In this document: positions 50,888 to 59,265 of the stretch, one piece after another
Layout: the number at the start of each line of letters is the position of its first letter
How positions within the stretch are numbered: the stretch's first letter is position 1
Assembly (NCBI GenBank): GCA_002315715.1
Contig: DCHY01000035.1
Coordinates: 1 to 60,130 of the forward strand
Direction of reading: 5' to 3'
Source of the DNA: Clostridiales bacterium UBA1740
GTDB lineage: Bacteria > Bacillota > Clostridia > Oscillospirales > CAG-272
Length of the DNA stretch: 60,130 nucleotides
Translations under genes and position numbers: made by a program
Notes under the pieces: model-generated
Told to the model about the DNA's origin: nothing
Databases searched by the model: none
Seen by the model: the letters and a program-made list of their open reading frames with translations, nothing else

Positions 50888-52678
50888 TTAAAAGTGGCAA
50901 CTTCCGTCAAGGAACGACACCGTCATTTCTCTGCCGTCCGGCAGTTTTGCGGTGGCTTTTTCCTCCGAAAATGCCGAAACTGTAAACAATCCTTTGTATT
51001 TTTCGGGGCAAATCACATAGGCGTAAGCGTTGTCTGCCCTCGTAAGAGACAGAGTAAGAACATCTCCGACAAACTCGACTTCTTTTTCGGATTTGTTGTT
51101 TCTCTTGTAGGTTCCGCGCTTTTCTTCAATCGTATATGCGAGTTTTTCTCCGACCAACAGTTCATAGAGAACGCCGTTGTGAACGCAAGATTTAGAGTCC
51201 TCCGCGAGGGAAACGTCACCGCAAACGCGGCACTGTTCGGCGGTGGTGAAAAGAGCCTCGCCTTCGCTGTCAATAAAGTCACGGCCGAAGAGCACCGTGC
51301 CGAAGGGCGTTGCCATGGCGGCAAATTTGCCCGTGATCGACTCACGCTCGAAATCCATCACGATATAGCCGCAGTCGTCGAGTTTTCCGCAACCGAACGC
51401 TTTGCCCGAAACGGCGCGTTTTGTGAAATCGGGTTTGGCAAGCAACTCTTCGTCGGTTTCGTACCGCGCGGTCGTGCCGGGCATTCTTGCATAGTCCCAA
51501 AGCGGCGCGATATCGAAATATTCTCCGCCGTCTTTCATGACGGTCGTGTGCGTGCCGTAGGACAGGTTATAGCCGAGGATGCCTTCGTTGTTGCAAATTT
51601 CTTCATCCCAAAGGGAAGGATTCATACCGCGCACCGAGATATACGTGCCGTCGATATGCGAGGTGATGAACATCGCCTTTTCGAAGACGCGAACGCCCGT
51701 GACTGCCGAGCGGTTGTTTTTGAACGCTTCAAAGAAGGCTTGAATCTCGTCTTGACGCGGCATTTCGGGCACGCGGCTAAGCAGCGACAGCGCGTCGATA
51801 ATGTTGTAGTTTTTGCAGGTGTGATTGCCGGCACGGGTATATTCTCTTCCGATGGTGCAATAGTCCACGGTGTTGCCCTGGAACATGTACTGCGCGCCGT
51901 CGAGCAGCGGGAAAAGCAAGAGGTTCAGTTTCTCTTGTGAGAACTGAAACTCGGTGCCGCTCAAAATGAAAATCTGCTTGCTGAGGGTGTAAATAAAGTT
52001 CAAACCGTAACCGCAGGTATAAAGACGCGGCCCATGCTGGAAGAAACTGCCGTCCTCTTGCATACCTTCTCTGCCGAAGACGATTTCCTCGGAAGCGCGC
52101 GAAACGGCAAGTTTCAAAAGTGCCTCGTCTCCCGTCAAAACGGCGTAATACATCGTCACCATCGAGAACCACAAAAGGTTAGCGCCGGTCCAGTTTTTCA
52201 TCAGTGAGGGACGGGTTCCGAAAGAACCGCGGCCGAAGATTTCGAGATATTTTGCACGGCGACTCTCGTCGAGCGTGTCAAAGAGGAAAATGCCGATTTC
52301 GCCGAACTGCATCGGAATGCAAATCTCGTTATACCACCAGTTGGTCGACTGAAAATCGTTTTTGAGCCAATGGTCGAGCAGCGGCATCAAAATGGCATCG
52401 TAAACGTGTCGTTTTTCTTCGCCGTCCGCCGCCATCAAATACCACGCTTTCGCGAGCCAATACAGGCGGGCAAGGTGCGCCGTGCTCTGCCATTTGGATC
52501 TGTCCTGCGCGTTGTTGACGATATCGGGAAAAGCGAGGGCGTCCCCCTCTTTCACGTAGGGAAAATCGTCTTTCAGACCTGCCTCGACCGAGAAGTCCCC
52601 CGCCGGCCAAAAGCCGCCGAATTCTCCCGAAACGAAGGTGTCGGTCAGTCTTTTTTGTATGGTTTCCATAGATGACAT
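50888..52678 (-). CDS. Polysaccharide lyase family 8-like enzyme, no signal peptide
   Basis: A 596-residue protein resembling PL8 lyases, which cleave hyaluronan, chondroitin or xanthan by beta-elimination at uronic acids. Helical-barrel motifs are STNWWYNEICIPMQFGE (about 110), with the Asn-Trp-Trp signature, and GSFFQHGPRLYTCGYGLNF (about 210-228) containing the catalytic His and Tyr. REYTRAGNHT (about 280) carries the conserved Arg. After about 330 the beta-sandwich part follows. It is shorter than secreted PL8 enzymes (700-1,000 residues) and has no signal peptide, so it may act on imported oligosaccharides. GGAGG precedes the ATG. It heads an operon with the rhamnosidase 100 bp downstream. 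Confidence 0.78.
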   Translation of the reverse strand: MSSMETIQKRLTDTFVSGEFGGFWPAGDFSVEAGLKDDFPYVKEGDALAFPDIVNNAQDRSKWQSTAHLARLYWLAKAWYLMAADGEEKRHVYDAILMPLLDHWLKNDFQSTNWWYNEICIPMQFGEIGIFLFDTLDESRRAKYLEIFGRGSFGTRPSLMKNWTGANLLWFSMVTMYYAVLTGDEALLKLAVSRASEEIVFGREGMQEDGSFFQHGPRLYTCGYGLNFIYTLSKQIFILSGTEFQFSQEKLNLLLFPLLDGAQYMFQGNTVDYCTIGREYTRAGNHTCKNYNIIDALSLLSRVPEMPRQDEIQAFFEAFKNNRSAVTGVRVFEKAMFITSHIDGTYISVRGMNPSLWDEEICNNEGILGYNLSYGTHTTVMKDGGEYFDIAPLWDYARMPGTTARYETDEELLAKPDFTKRAVSGKAFGCGKLDDCGYIVMDFERESITGKFAAMATPFGTVLFGRDFIDSEGEALFTTAEQCRVCGDVSLAEDSKSCVHNGVLYELLVGEKLAYTIEEKRGTYKRNNKSEKEVEFVGDVLTLSLTRADNAYAYVICPEKYKGLFTVSAFSEEKATAKLPDGREMTVSFLDGSCHF

Positions 52679-52711
52679 TTGTCATTCCTCCGAAATGTAT
52701 TCATTAAGAGC

Positions 52712-52740
52712 AGTATAGCACACTCGCGCGCGAAAAACAA
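52712..52740 (-). promoter_or_regulatory. Sigma-A-type promoter of the lyase/rhamnosidase operon
   Basis: On the minus strand TTGTTT and TATACT are separated by 17 bp, about 35 bp upstream of the lyase start. Confidence 0.75.
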
Positions 52741-52805
52741 GGGAATTTTGTACTTCGCGAATGAAATACTGCATTGTGACAAGGAGACTCTTTGGCGGAT
52801 ATGCC

Positions 52806-52834
52806 TTGCAAAAAGCGGTGATTTGTGGTATAAT
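52806..52834 (+). promoter_or_regulatory. Sigma-A-type promoter of the radical SAM gene
   Basis: TTGCAA and TATAAT are separated by 17 bp, about 25 bp before the ATG at 52859. Confidence 0.78.
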
Positions 52835-52858
52835 CGGCATAGAAAAAAGGAGTGGCGT

Positions 52859-55021
52859 ATGGAACAAACGGGATTTTTGCCAATCAATAGAAAAGAGTGC
52901 GAGGTGCGCGGATGGGACCGTCCCGACTTCGTTTACGTGACGGGTGACGCTTACGTCGATCACCCGTCTTTCGGCGTGGCGATCATCTCACGCGTGCTGG
53001 AGAGTCGCGGCTACAAAGTGGCGATTTTGGTGCAGCCCGATTTCAAAAGCGCCGACGCTTTCCGCGAGTTCGGCCGTCCGCGCCTCGGCTTTCTCGTTAC
53101 GGCAGGCAACATCGACTCCATGGTGGCGCATTACACCGCCGCCAAGCGCCGTCGCAGTTACGATTACTATTCCCCCGGCGGAAAAATGGGGCTTCGCCCC
53201 GACCGCGCCGTCATCGTCTACGCCAACCGCATCCGTGAGGCGTACGGCGACGTGCCGATCATCCTCGGAGGCCTTGAAGCCTCACTGCGGCGCTTTGCCC
53301 ACTACGACTATTGGGACGACAAAGTCCGCCGCTCGGTACTCGTCGACAGCCGCGCGGACATTTTGACCTACGGCATGGGCGAAAACATTTTGATTCGTCT
53401 TGCCGACCTTCTCGACCGCGGCATTCCCGTCAAGAAAATCCGCGACGTGAGAGGGACGGTGTATCTCTCCACCCCGGAAGAAAAGCCGCATTTTGAGGTT
53501 GCCGCGACCTTTGATTATAACCTTCTCAAGAGCGATAAGCGCGCCTACGCCGAGGCGTTCGGCATTCAGTATAAAAATCAAGACGCCATAAACGGCAAGG
53601 CGATTTGTGAACTTTACGACAACAAAATGCTGGTGCAAAACCCGCCGATGCCGCCTCTCGAGAGGGAGGAACTCGACGCCGTTTACGACCTGCCGTATAT
53701 GCGCACCTATCACCCGTCGTACGAGAAAGACGGCGGCGTTCCCGCCATCGAGGAGGTCCGTTTTTCCGTCACCCACAACCGCGGTTGCTTCGGCGGATGC
53801 AACTTCTGCGCCCTCGCATTTCACCAAGGACGCACCGTCCGCTCGCGCAGCATCGAGAGCGTCGTCAAAGAGGCAAAACGCATCACGGACATGGAAGATT
53901 TCAAGGGGTATATCCACGACGTCGGCGGTCCGACGGCGAACTTCCGCTATCCTGCCTGCGACAAGCAACTGAAAGACGGCGTTTGCGCCGGGCGCAAGTG
54001 CTTGGCGCCCACCCCCTGCAAAAATCTGAAGGTTGACCATTCGGAATATCTCGAACTCATCAAGCAAATCGAAGCCCTGCCGAAAGTCAAAAAAGTCTTC
54101 ATTCGCTCCGGCATTCGCTTTGATTATCTCATGCTCGATCCCGACAAATCCTTCTTCAAAAAACTTGTCAAAGACAACGTCTCGGGACAACTGAAAGTCG
54201 CCCCCGAACACTGTTCCGCCCCCGTCCTTCGCTGTATGGGAAAACCCGATTTTTCGGTTTACGAGGGGTTCCGACGGGAGTTTTTTGCCTTTTCGGAGGC
54301 TGCCGGTAAGGAACAGTACCTCGTTCCCTACCTCATGTCGAGCCATCCCGGCTCTACTCTCAAAGACGCCGTCAACCTCGCCCTTTGCCTCAAGCGTGAC
54401 CGCTACGCGCCGGAGCAGGTGCAGGATTATTACCCCACCCCCGGCACGGCGTCCACCGTCATGTATTATACGGGCATCAACCCCCTCGACGGCAAAGAGG
54501 TCTACGTCGTCACCGACTATCACGAAAAACTCTTGCAGCGGGCGCTTTTGCAGTTTAACCGCCCGGAAAACGCCGACCTCGTGCGCGAGGCGTTGAAGAA
54601 AGCCGGAAGAGAAGATCTCATCGGCTTTTCCGACGAATGCCTCGTCCGCCCGGCAGGCACAAGACCTCAAAAGCCCTCCGCCCCCACCAAAGCCACCCAT
54701 CAGGGGAAACCGGCATCCAACACCTCCGGCCGTTCCCGCCGTCTGTCCTCCGATAAGCCATACGCGACGGAAACGCCCCGCCGCACGGATATGAGATCAA
54801 AAGGAAAATCCGCCGCCCCAAAACCGACGGATAAAGCCCCGCGGAAAAAGAGCACATTCGGCGAAGAGTGGCGCCCGAAAGACCAAAAAGGGCACGCCGC
54901 CGCTAAGACACAGAAAGCCGCAAAACCCCAAAAAGGGCAGTCTTTCTACGGTCGTGAATCCTACGGCAAGGGCGCGCCTGTTGCAAAGCGTTCTCCGAAA
55001 AACAGCAGAAAAAGTAAATAA
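52859..55021 (+). CDS. YgiQ-type radical SAM protein
   Basis: A 720-residue YgiQ-family radical SAM protein of unknown function. The N-terminal part carries GWDRPDFVYVTGDAYVDHPSFG and ILGGLEASLRRFAHYDYWDDK, both family signatures. The iron-sulfur loop is GCFGGCNFCALAFHQGRTVRS, residues about 310-330, with the CxxxCxxC cysteines. FKGYIHDVGGPTANFRYPAC and CLAPTPCKNLKVDH follow, with extra cysteines that may bind a second cluster. SGQLKVAPEHCSAPVLRCMGKP is also typical. The last 120 residues are a Lys/Arg/Ser/Pro-rich disordered tail. ATG at 52859 has AAGGAG before it. Confidence 0.92.
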   Translation: MEQTGFLPINRKECEVRGWDRPDFVYVTGDAYVDHPSFGVAIISRVLESRGYKVAILVQPDFKSADAFREFGRPRLGFLVTAGNIDSMVAHYTAAKRRRSYDYYSPGGKMGLRPDRAVIVYANRIREAYGDVPIILGGLEASLRRFAHYDYWDDKVRRSVLVDSRADILTYGMGENILIRLADLLDRGIPVKKIRDVRGTVYLSTPEEKPHFEVAATFDYNLLKSDKRAYAEAFGIQYKNQDAINGKAICELYDNKMLVQNPPMPPLEREELDAVYDLPYMRTYHPSYEKDGGVPAIEEVRFSVTHNRGCFGGCNFCALAFHQGRTVRSRSIESVVKEAKRITDMEDFKGYIHDVGGPTANFRYPACDKQLKDGVCAGRKCLAPTPCKNLKVDHSEYLELIKQIEALPKVKKVFIRSGIRFDYLMLDPDKSFFKKLVKDNVSGQLKVAPEHCSAPVLRCMGKPDFSVYEGFRREFFAFSEAAGKEQYLVPYLMSSHPGSTLKDAVNLALCLKRDRYAPEQVQDYYPTPGTASTVMYYTGINPLDGKEVYVVTDYHEKLLQRALLQFNRPENADLVREALKKAGREDLIGFSDECLVRPAGTRPQKPSAPTKATHQGKPASNTSGRSRRLSSDKPYATETPRRTDMRSKGKSAAPKPTDKAPRKKSTFGEEWRPKDQKGHAAAKTQKAAKPQKGQSFYGRESYGKGAPVAKRSPKNSRKSK

Positions 55022-55050
55022 TACTTAGCAAAAAAACGCGCATTTTCGCA

Positions 55051-55086
55051 AGAAACAGCCCTTGGCATTTGCCAAGGGCTGTTTCT
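55051..55086. terminator. Bidirectional terminator after the radical SAM gene
   Basis: A 17-bp perfect inverted repeat (55051-55067 and 55070-55086) lies between two convergent genes. Confidence 0.85.
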
Positions 55087-55095
55087 GTTATGGTG

Positions 55096-55617
55096 TTAAG
55101 ACGAGTGAGAACCGAACTTGTTGTTAGCCCATCCTCCTATGAGACCGTTTGCCTTTTCTTTGGATTCTTTGTCGGTGCGAAAAACGTCGTTTATCAAATC
55201 CTTTCCGTCTTGGAGAGAGATGAAACCTATGCCGTCAACGTCGGTGAACATTTCGAGAAGATAGAAAAACAATTCGCATTTTTTGTCGCCGGGGTATCTG
55301 CCTTCATTCTCGTTGCCGTCCTCTGCCGTCAAACGCAATTCCGTCGTGATGCCGTCATAGACGAAACCGAAAACGCTGCCGCCCGCGTAGATTTCTTCGG
55401 CAATCTCGATGATTTCTTTGGCGAAATTCGAGGGTATCTTTTTGTACACGCGACGCAGCGGCGTATCAAAATCGCCCCACGAAGAAAACCAAAACCTGCC
55501 GTCATCCCGCAGAATGATGCTTTGCTTGGATTCGTGCTCCTTGGAGAGCACGTGAAAAACGCCGTTGTGAACGGTGATTTTGAGTTTTCGGTACGACGGT
55601 TTTTGCGGCTTTTCCAT
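55096..55617 (-). CDS. Hypothetical cytoplasmic protein
   Basis: A 173-residue protein with no signal peptide or membrane segment, which I do not recognise. It shows mixed strand/helix patterns such as RKLKITVHNGVFHVLSKE, WFSSWGDFDTPLRRVYKKIP and NFAKEIIEIAEEIYAGG. The second half is Asp/Glu/Lys rich (TAEDGNENEGRYPGDKK). ATG at 55617 has AAGGAG before it; an in-frame ATG 24 bp upstream lacks such a site. It follows an HD-domain gene on the same strand. The real function is unknown. Confidence 0.68.
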   Translation of the reverse strand: MEKPQKPSYRKLKITVHNGVFHVLSKEHESKQSIILRDDGRFWFSSWGDFDTPLRRVYKKIPSNFAKEIIEIAEEIYAGGSVFGFVYDGITTELRLTAEDGNENEGRYPGDKKCELFFYLLEMFTDVDGIGFISLQDGKDLINDVFRTDKESKEKANGLIGGWANNKFGSHSS

Positions 55618-55662
55618 TTTGTTTTCTCCTTTTCTTGCCAAATGCTTTTCTTTTTGCTATAC

Positions 55663-56310
55663 TTAGGTATCGGCATGTTTCATCTTTTCTCTTGCCGCCT
55701 TTCCTTTTTCGAGGAAGTGATAGGTTTCTTCAATGGCGCGGAATTCGCGCAGGTATTTTTCCGCGCGCTTATGTTCTTTCTCTGTGAACGCCGTGAGGGT
55801 AAGAAGGTTGAGATTGTCCGACAGGTCCATCATTTTGACGAGCGACGCCGTCTCGTTTGCCAAGACTCTTTTGAAATAGTCTTCGTCGGCTTCTCCCTTT
55901 CGGTGGGTGATGGCGTCCAGGGGCGCCGCGACGGCCTCGATGAAAAAAATACCGTAGCCGTTGTCACGAAAAACCGAAAGAAGATTTTCCATCGTCACGT
56001 CGGTATCTTCGATGACGTCGTGCAAAAGACACACTTCGTCGGTTCCATAGAAGGGGATACCCACGTCGGTAAGGATGTCGGTATAAGCCTTTCCCGTAAC
56101 CGCACCGTCCGCGCCTATCAATTTGCGATAACGATCGGTGACGGCGTGCGGATGGCTAAAATACGGCTCGCCGTTTTGACGGGTTTGATTGCGGTGGGCA
56201 TACGCCGAGACAAAATAAGCGATTTGAATCGGCGAATCAAAATACGTCGATGACTCTTCGCTCTCATAGTTTTCGAGAACGAAATCGTAAAGTTTTTCTT
56301 GAAATTCCAT
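55663..56310 (-). CDS. SpoT-like HD-domain protein (possible small alarmone hydrolase)
   Basis: A 215-residue protein with the HD-hydrolase pattern of SpoT/Mesh1. Metal-site residues are in AYAHRNQTRQNGEPYFSHPHAV (within about 35-57), CLLHDVIEDTDVTMENLL (about 93) with the HD pair and Glu-Asp, and KMMDLSDNLNLL with the later Asp. Only the hydrolase part is present; no synthetase, TGS or ACT domain is encoded. Stand-alone homologues hydrolyse ppGpp or NADPH, but the substrate here is not known. GGAGGG precedes the ATG. Confidence 0.82.
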   Translation of the reverse strand: MEFQEKLYDFVLENYESEESSTYFDSPIQIAYFVSAYAHRNQTRQNGEPYFSHPHAVTDRYRKLIGADGAVTGKAYTDILTDVGIPFYGTDEVCLLHDVIEDTDVTMENLLSVFRDNGYGIFFIEAVAAPLDAITHRKGEADEDYFKRVLANETASLVKMMDLSDNLNLLTLTAFTEKEHKRAEKYLREFRAIEETYHFLEKGKAAREKMKHADT

Positions 56311-56386
56311 AACGTCCCTCCTGACAATTCCATGATACCATAATAACGAGAGAAAGGGTCAATTGCCAATTGACTTTCGGTGTGTG

Positions 56387-56773
56387 ATGCAAACGCTTGA
56401 AGAGTATATGAAAATCCATAAGAAAAATCGCGAAAAGAGCATGGATTTTGCTTCCTATTTATATCGTCTCATGGACGCGCGCGGCATTCAAAGAAACGCC
56501 GACGTGTATGAAAAAGCCGGCATTACCAAACAGGCGTGGTCAAACATCGTATCGGGAAAATGTCAGCCGTCGATGGCAACCGCCATTAAGTTGGCGCTTG
56601 CGCTTCACCTCAATACGCACGAGTGTAAATACCTCTTAAAGAAGGCGGGATATACCCTCTCTTCCGCCTCGGATTTTGCCCTCATCATTCGCTACTGCAT
56701 CGAAAACGGCATCTATGATTTTGTCGAGGTGGATACACTTCTGTCGGAAAACGGTTATGCCGACTTCTTCTAA
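56387..56773 (+). CDS. XRE-type helix-turn-helix protein
   Basis: A 128-residue protein. The N-terminal part (about 17-55) is Lys-rich, followed by a helix-turn-helix pattern AGITKQAWSNIVSGKCQPSMATAIKLALALHL (within about 45-77), typical of Cro/XRE regulators. The C-terminal half resembles a small dimerisation domain (YLLKKAGYTLSSASDFALII). The start is uncertain: ATG at 56387 has no good Shine-Dalgarno, and an ATG at 56408 is preceded by a GAAGAG. It is divergent from the HD gene. The target is unknown. No toxin partner is visible. Confidence 0.72.
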   Translation: MQTLEEYMKIHKKNREKSMDFASYLYRLMDARGIQRNADVYEKAGITKQAWSNIVSGKCQPSMATAIKLALALHLNTHECKYLLKKAGYTLSSASDFALIIRYCIENGIYDFVEVDTLLSENGYADFF

Positions 56774-56802
56774 AAACCTTAAAACCGCATACAATACTTT
56801 AC

Positions 56803-56833
56803 AAAAACGGGGCATTTCGCTCCGTTTTTTCTT
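56803..56833. terminator. Terminator-like hairpin after the XRE gene
   Basis: ACGG-G-GC pairs with GC-T-CCGT around ATTTC and is flanked by runs of A and T. It can end the XRE transcript rightward, and is also the expected 3' end of a leftward transcript from the promoter at 56954-56982. Confidence 0.65.
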
Positions 56834-56950
56834 GTTTTTCCGTCCCGAATGCGTCGTCGCAAATTCTCTTTATGTGTGATGGCGACGCTTTCCGTCTACC
56901 GCCGCCCGCCGTTTGCGCTTTTACCGAGAACGTATTTTACATCCTATTCA
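56834..56950 (-). ncRNA. Candidate small transcript from an orphan promoter
   Basis: This is part of the 343-base gap 56774-57116, which holds no clear ORF. A good leftward promoter (56954-56982) faces a region without a gene and ends at the terminator hairpin 56803-56833, predicting a transcript of about 145 nt. It contains GCGTCGC and CGACGC segments that could pair. No known RNA family was recognised. Confidence 0.35.
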
Positions 56951-56953
56951 TAC

Positions 56954-56982
56954 TCAGTATAGCCCATACGTCGTGTCCCGTC
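56954..56982 (-). promoter_or_regulatory. Orphan sigma-A-type promoter on the minus strand
   Basis: On the minus strand TTGACG and TATACT are separated by 17 bp, pointing leftward into a gene-free stretch. Confidence 0.6.
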
Positions 56983-57021
56983 AAGGCTTTCTCTTTTTCC
57001 CTTCTTGTTTTGCAACGGTGC

Positions 57022-57050
57022 TTGACAATCCCTTAAAAATCTGTTATAAT
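57022..57050 (+). promoter_or_regulatory. Consensus sigma-A promoter of the S41 protease gene
   Basis: TTGACA and TATAAT match both consensus boxes with 17 bp between them, about 67 bp before the ATG at 57117. Confidence 0.9.
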
Positions 57051-57116
57051 TACCATTTAGTAAAACCGCACGTATGCCCGGGCGCATGCGTGAAGCAAAC
57101 CGAAAGGGGACAAGCC

Positions 57117-58748
57117 ATGAAAAAACTGTTAGCAATCTTTCTTGTTTTGACGTTTGTTGTGTCGACGTCTTTGACACTTGCTTCCTGCACTTTCAGTTTC
57201 AATCCGCAATTGCCGGTGACGAAACAAACCATCGAGAAAAATCTGAATGAAGAAGAAACCGACACTTTTTCCAAAGTGACCGATTACCTCAAGCACTGGA
57301 AACTGCCGGCTTTCGACGCGACGAGAATCGACGCCTCCGAGACGGCGGCGGCACCGCTTTATTACCAAAACGGCGTCAGTGCCGAAACGGTAGCAAGAAC
57401 CCTCTCCAATCGGTTCCTCTCGGAGTATTACGACTCGATAGATAAAACGAATAAATCCCTCGTCACCTTGACCTACAACAAACTGTATTTTGAGGTTTTG
57501 GACGCTCTCGAACGGACGCCGAAGACCGACGACGAATTGCTTGCCGCTTCCTTGACGGCGCCCGCCGACTATAGTTACGCATCGCAGTTCTTGCTCGCCT
57601 GGGGCATGCCGATGTTTTACGCATTCAAACTCATGGAAATCGAGGAGAGATTTTCTCTTACCTATTATAAAGCCGACGAGATTCCGACGAAATACACCCT
57701 TGCCAAGGCGGTCGTTGACGCTTACGTCACCGCCGACGAAACCGAAGCGGAAACGATAGAAGACGTGACCAACGGCATCATCCGCACCTACGTCCTCGGC
57801 ATCGGGGATAAATACGCGGCGTACCGCACCCCCGTCGAATATGAAGAATACGACGACGATATGTCCGGCACCTACGTCGGCATCGGTATCATCGTCAACT
57901 ACGATTATGAAGAACAAACCTTGACCGTTTCGGGATTCCCCGACGGTTCTCCGGCGAAAGAAGCCGGCATTGCCCTCGGCGACATTCTCTTTGCCGTCAA
58001 CGGCGAAGAAGCCAAAACGCTCGGCTACGACACGACGATTGCCAAGGTCCGCGGTGTCGAGGGGACCGAGGTCACCGTCACGATGCAGCGCGGCGAAGAA
58101 TTTCTCGACTTTACCGTAACGCGAAAGACCCTGCCCGATAATACCGTTTCCTACGAAATCGAAAACGATATCGCCTATATCCGCATTTCACAGTTCAAAG
58201 CCAACACCGGCGAACTCTTCAAAACGGCAGTCGATAAAGCCGAGGCCGACGGCGCGAAAGCCATGATTTTTGACCTTCGTTCCAATCCCGGCGGATATCT
58301 TGACAGCGTCGTGGAAGCCCTCTCCTATACCGTGCCAAACGGTACGCCGATCGCCTCCTTCAGCATCGGTTCCTACGGAACCATTACCGCCTACGACGAC
58401 CACGCCTTGACCGTACCCTGTGCCGTACTTTGCAACGGATACACCGCCTCTGCCGGTGAACTGTTTACCGCGGCGCTGCGCGACTATGCAACGGAAGCCT
58501 TCGGACTTCTCGACGTCACCGTCATCGGCACCGAGACCTACAAAAAGGGCGTCATGCAAAACACCTACGTTTTGTCGGACGAATCGACCTTGACTTTGAC
58601 GGTTTCCTACTACAATCCCCCTTCGGGCGTCAACTACGACGGCGTCGGCATCGTACCCGACGTCGTGCTTGCATATGACGGCGGCACCGATAACCAAAAG
58701 GCGTGTGCCGTTGACCTTCTCACCGCCAAGATAGCACAAAATCAATAA
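57117..58748 (+). CDS. S41-family C-terminal processing protease, lipoprotein
   Basis: A 543-residue CtpA/Prc-type serine protease. The signal peptide KKLLAIFLVLTFVVSTSLTL ends in LASC, a good lipobox, so it is anchored outside. A helical segment (about 30-240) precedes the PDZ domain (about 255-338) with GTYVGIGIIVNYDYEEQTL and GSPAKEAGIALGDILFAVNG. The protease core has FDLRSNPGGYLDSVVEAL, CNGYTASAGELFTAAL (catalytic Ser, about 443) and ETYKKGVMQNTYVL with the catalytic Lys (about 474). AAAGGGG precedes the ATG at 57117. The long N-terminal helical stretch may bind a substrate or partner. It precedes greA by 29 bp. Confidence 0.92.
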   Translation: MKKLLAIFLVLTFVVSTSLTLASCTFSFNPQLPVTKQTIEKNLNEEETDTFSKVTDYLKHWKLPAFDATRIDASETAAAPLYYQNGVSAETVARTLSNRFLSEYYDSIDKTNKSLVTLTYNKLYFEVLDALERTPKTDDELLAASLTAPADYSYASQFLLAWGMPMFYAFKLMEIEERFSLTYYKADEIPTKYTLAKAVVDAYVTADETEAETIEDVTNGIIRTYVLGIGDKYAAYRTPVEYEEYDDDMSGTYVGIGIIVNYDYEEQTLTVSGFPDGSPAKEAGIALGDILFAVNGEEAKTLGYDTTIAKVRGVEGTEVTVTMQRGEEFLDFTVTRKTLPDNTVSYEIENDIAYIRISQFKANTGELFKTAVDKAEADGAKAMIFDLRSNPGGYLDSVVEALSYTVPNGTPIASFSIGSYGTITAYDDHALTVPCAVLCNGYTASAGELFTAALRDYATEAFGLLDVTVIGTETYKKGVMQNTYVLSDESTLTLTVSYYNPPSGVNYDGVGIVPDVVLAYDGGTDNQKACAVDLLTAKIAQNQ

Positions 58749-58777
58749 GATTATTTTAATTTTTAGGAGATACAAAC

Positions 58778-59254
58778 ATGGAAATCAAAACCTACACCAA
58801 AGAAGGTTTCCAAGCACTTCAGGATGAGCTTGACTACCTTGTCAACGTCAGAGTGGAAGAAAACAAGAAAGAAATTTCCACCGCGCGCGCTTTCGGTGAC
58901 CTTTCCGAAAACAGCGAATACGACGAAGCCAAGGCAGAACAGGGCAAAATTCACTCCCGTATTGCCGAGCTGAAAGAAATGATTGCCCACGCCAAAGTGC
59001 TTGACGAATCCGAAATCGACCGCGACCGCGTCAGCGTCGGTTCCATCGTCACCCTCTTCAACGAAGAGAGAAATCAGGAATTTACCTACCACATCGTCGG
59101 CTCCTACGAGACCGACCCCTTCAACGGTAAAATATCCGATTCTTCCCCCATCGGTATCGCCCTTCTCGGTGCGAAAGCCGGTGCGCGCGTCACCGTCAGC
59201 GGTGCGCGTGAACAGCACTTGCAGATTCTTTCCGTAAAACGCGCTAAAGAATAA
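58778..59254 (+). CDS. greA: Transcription elongation factor GreA
   Basis: A 158-residue GreA. The N-terminal coiled coil (about 1-75) carries the tip sequence [19 protein letters not shown] with the acidic residues that stimulate RNA polymerase transcript cleavage and rescue stalled complexes. The C-terminal FKBP-like domain has [20 protein letters not shown] and [15 protein letters not shown]. This copy is closer to the classical GreA than the one at 18.05 kb. AGGAG precedes the ATG. It is 11 bp before lysS, the common greA-lysS operon. Confidence 0.95.
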   Translation: MEIKTYTKEGFQALQDELDYLVNVRVEENKKEISTARAFGDLSENSEYDEAKAEQGKIHSRIAELKEMIAHAKVLDESEIDRDRVSVGSIVTLFNEERNQEFTYHIVGSYETDPFNGKISDSSPIGIALLGAKAGARVTVSGAREQHLQILSVKRAKE

Positions 59255-59265
59255 GGAGAAGCACA

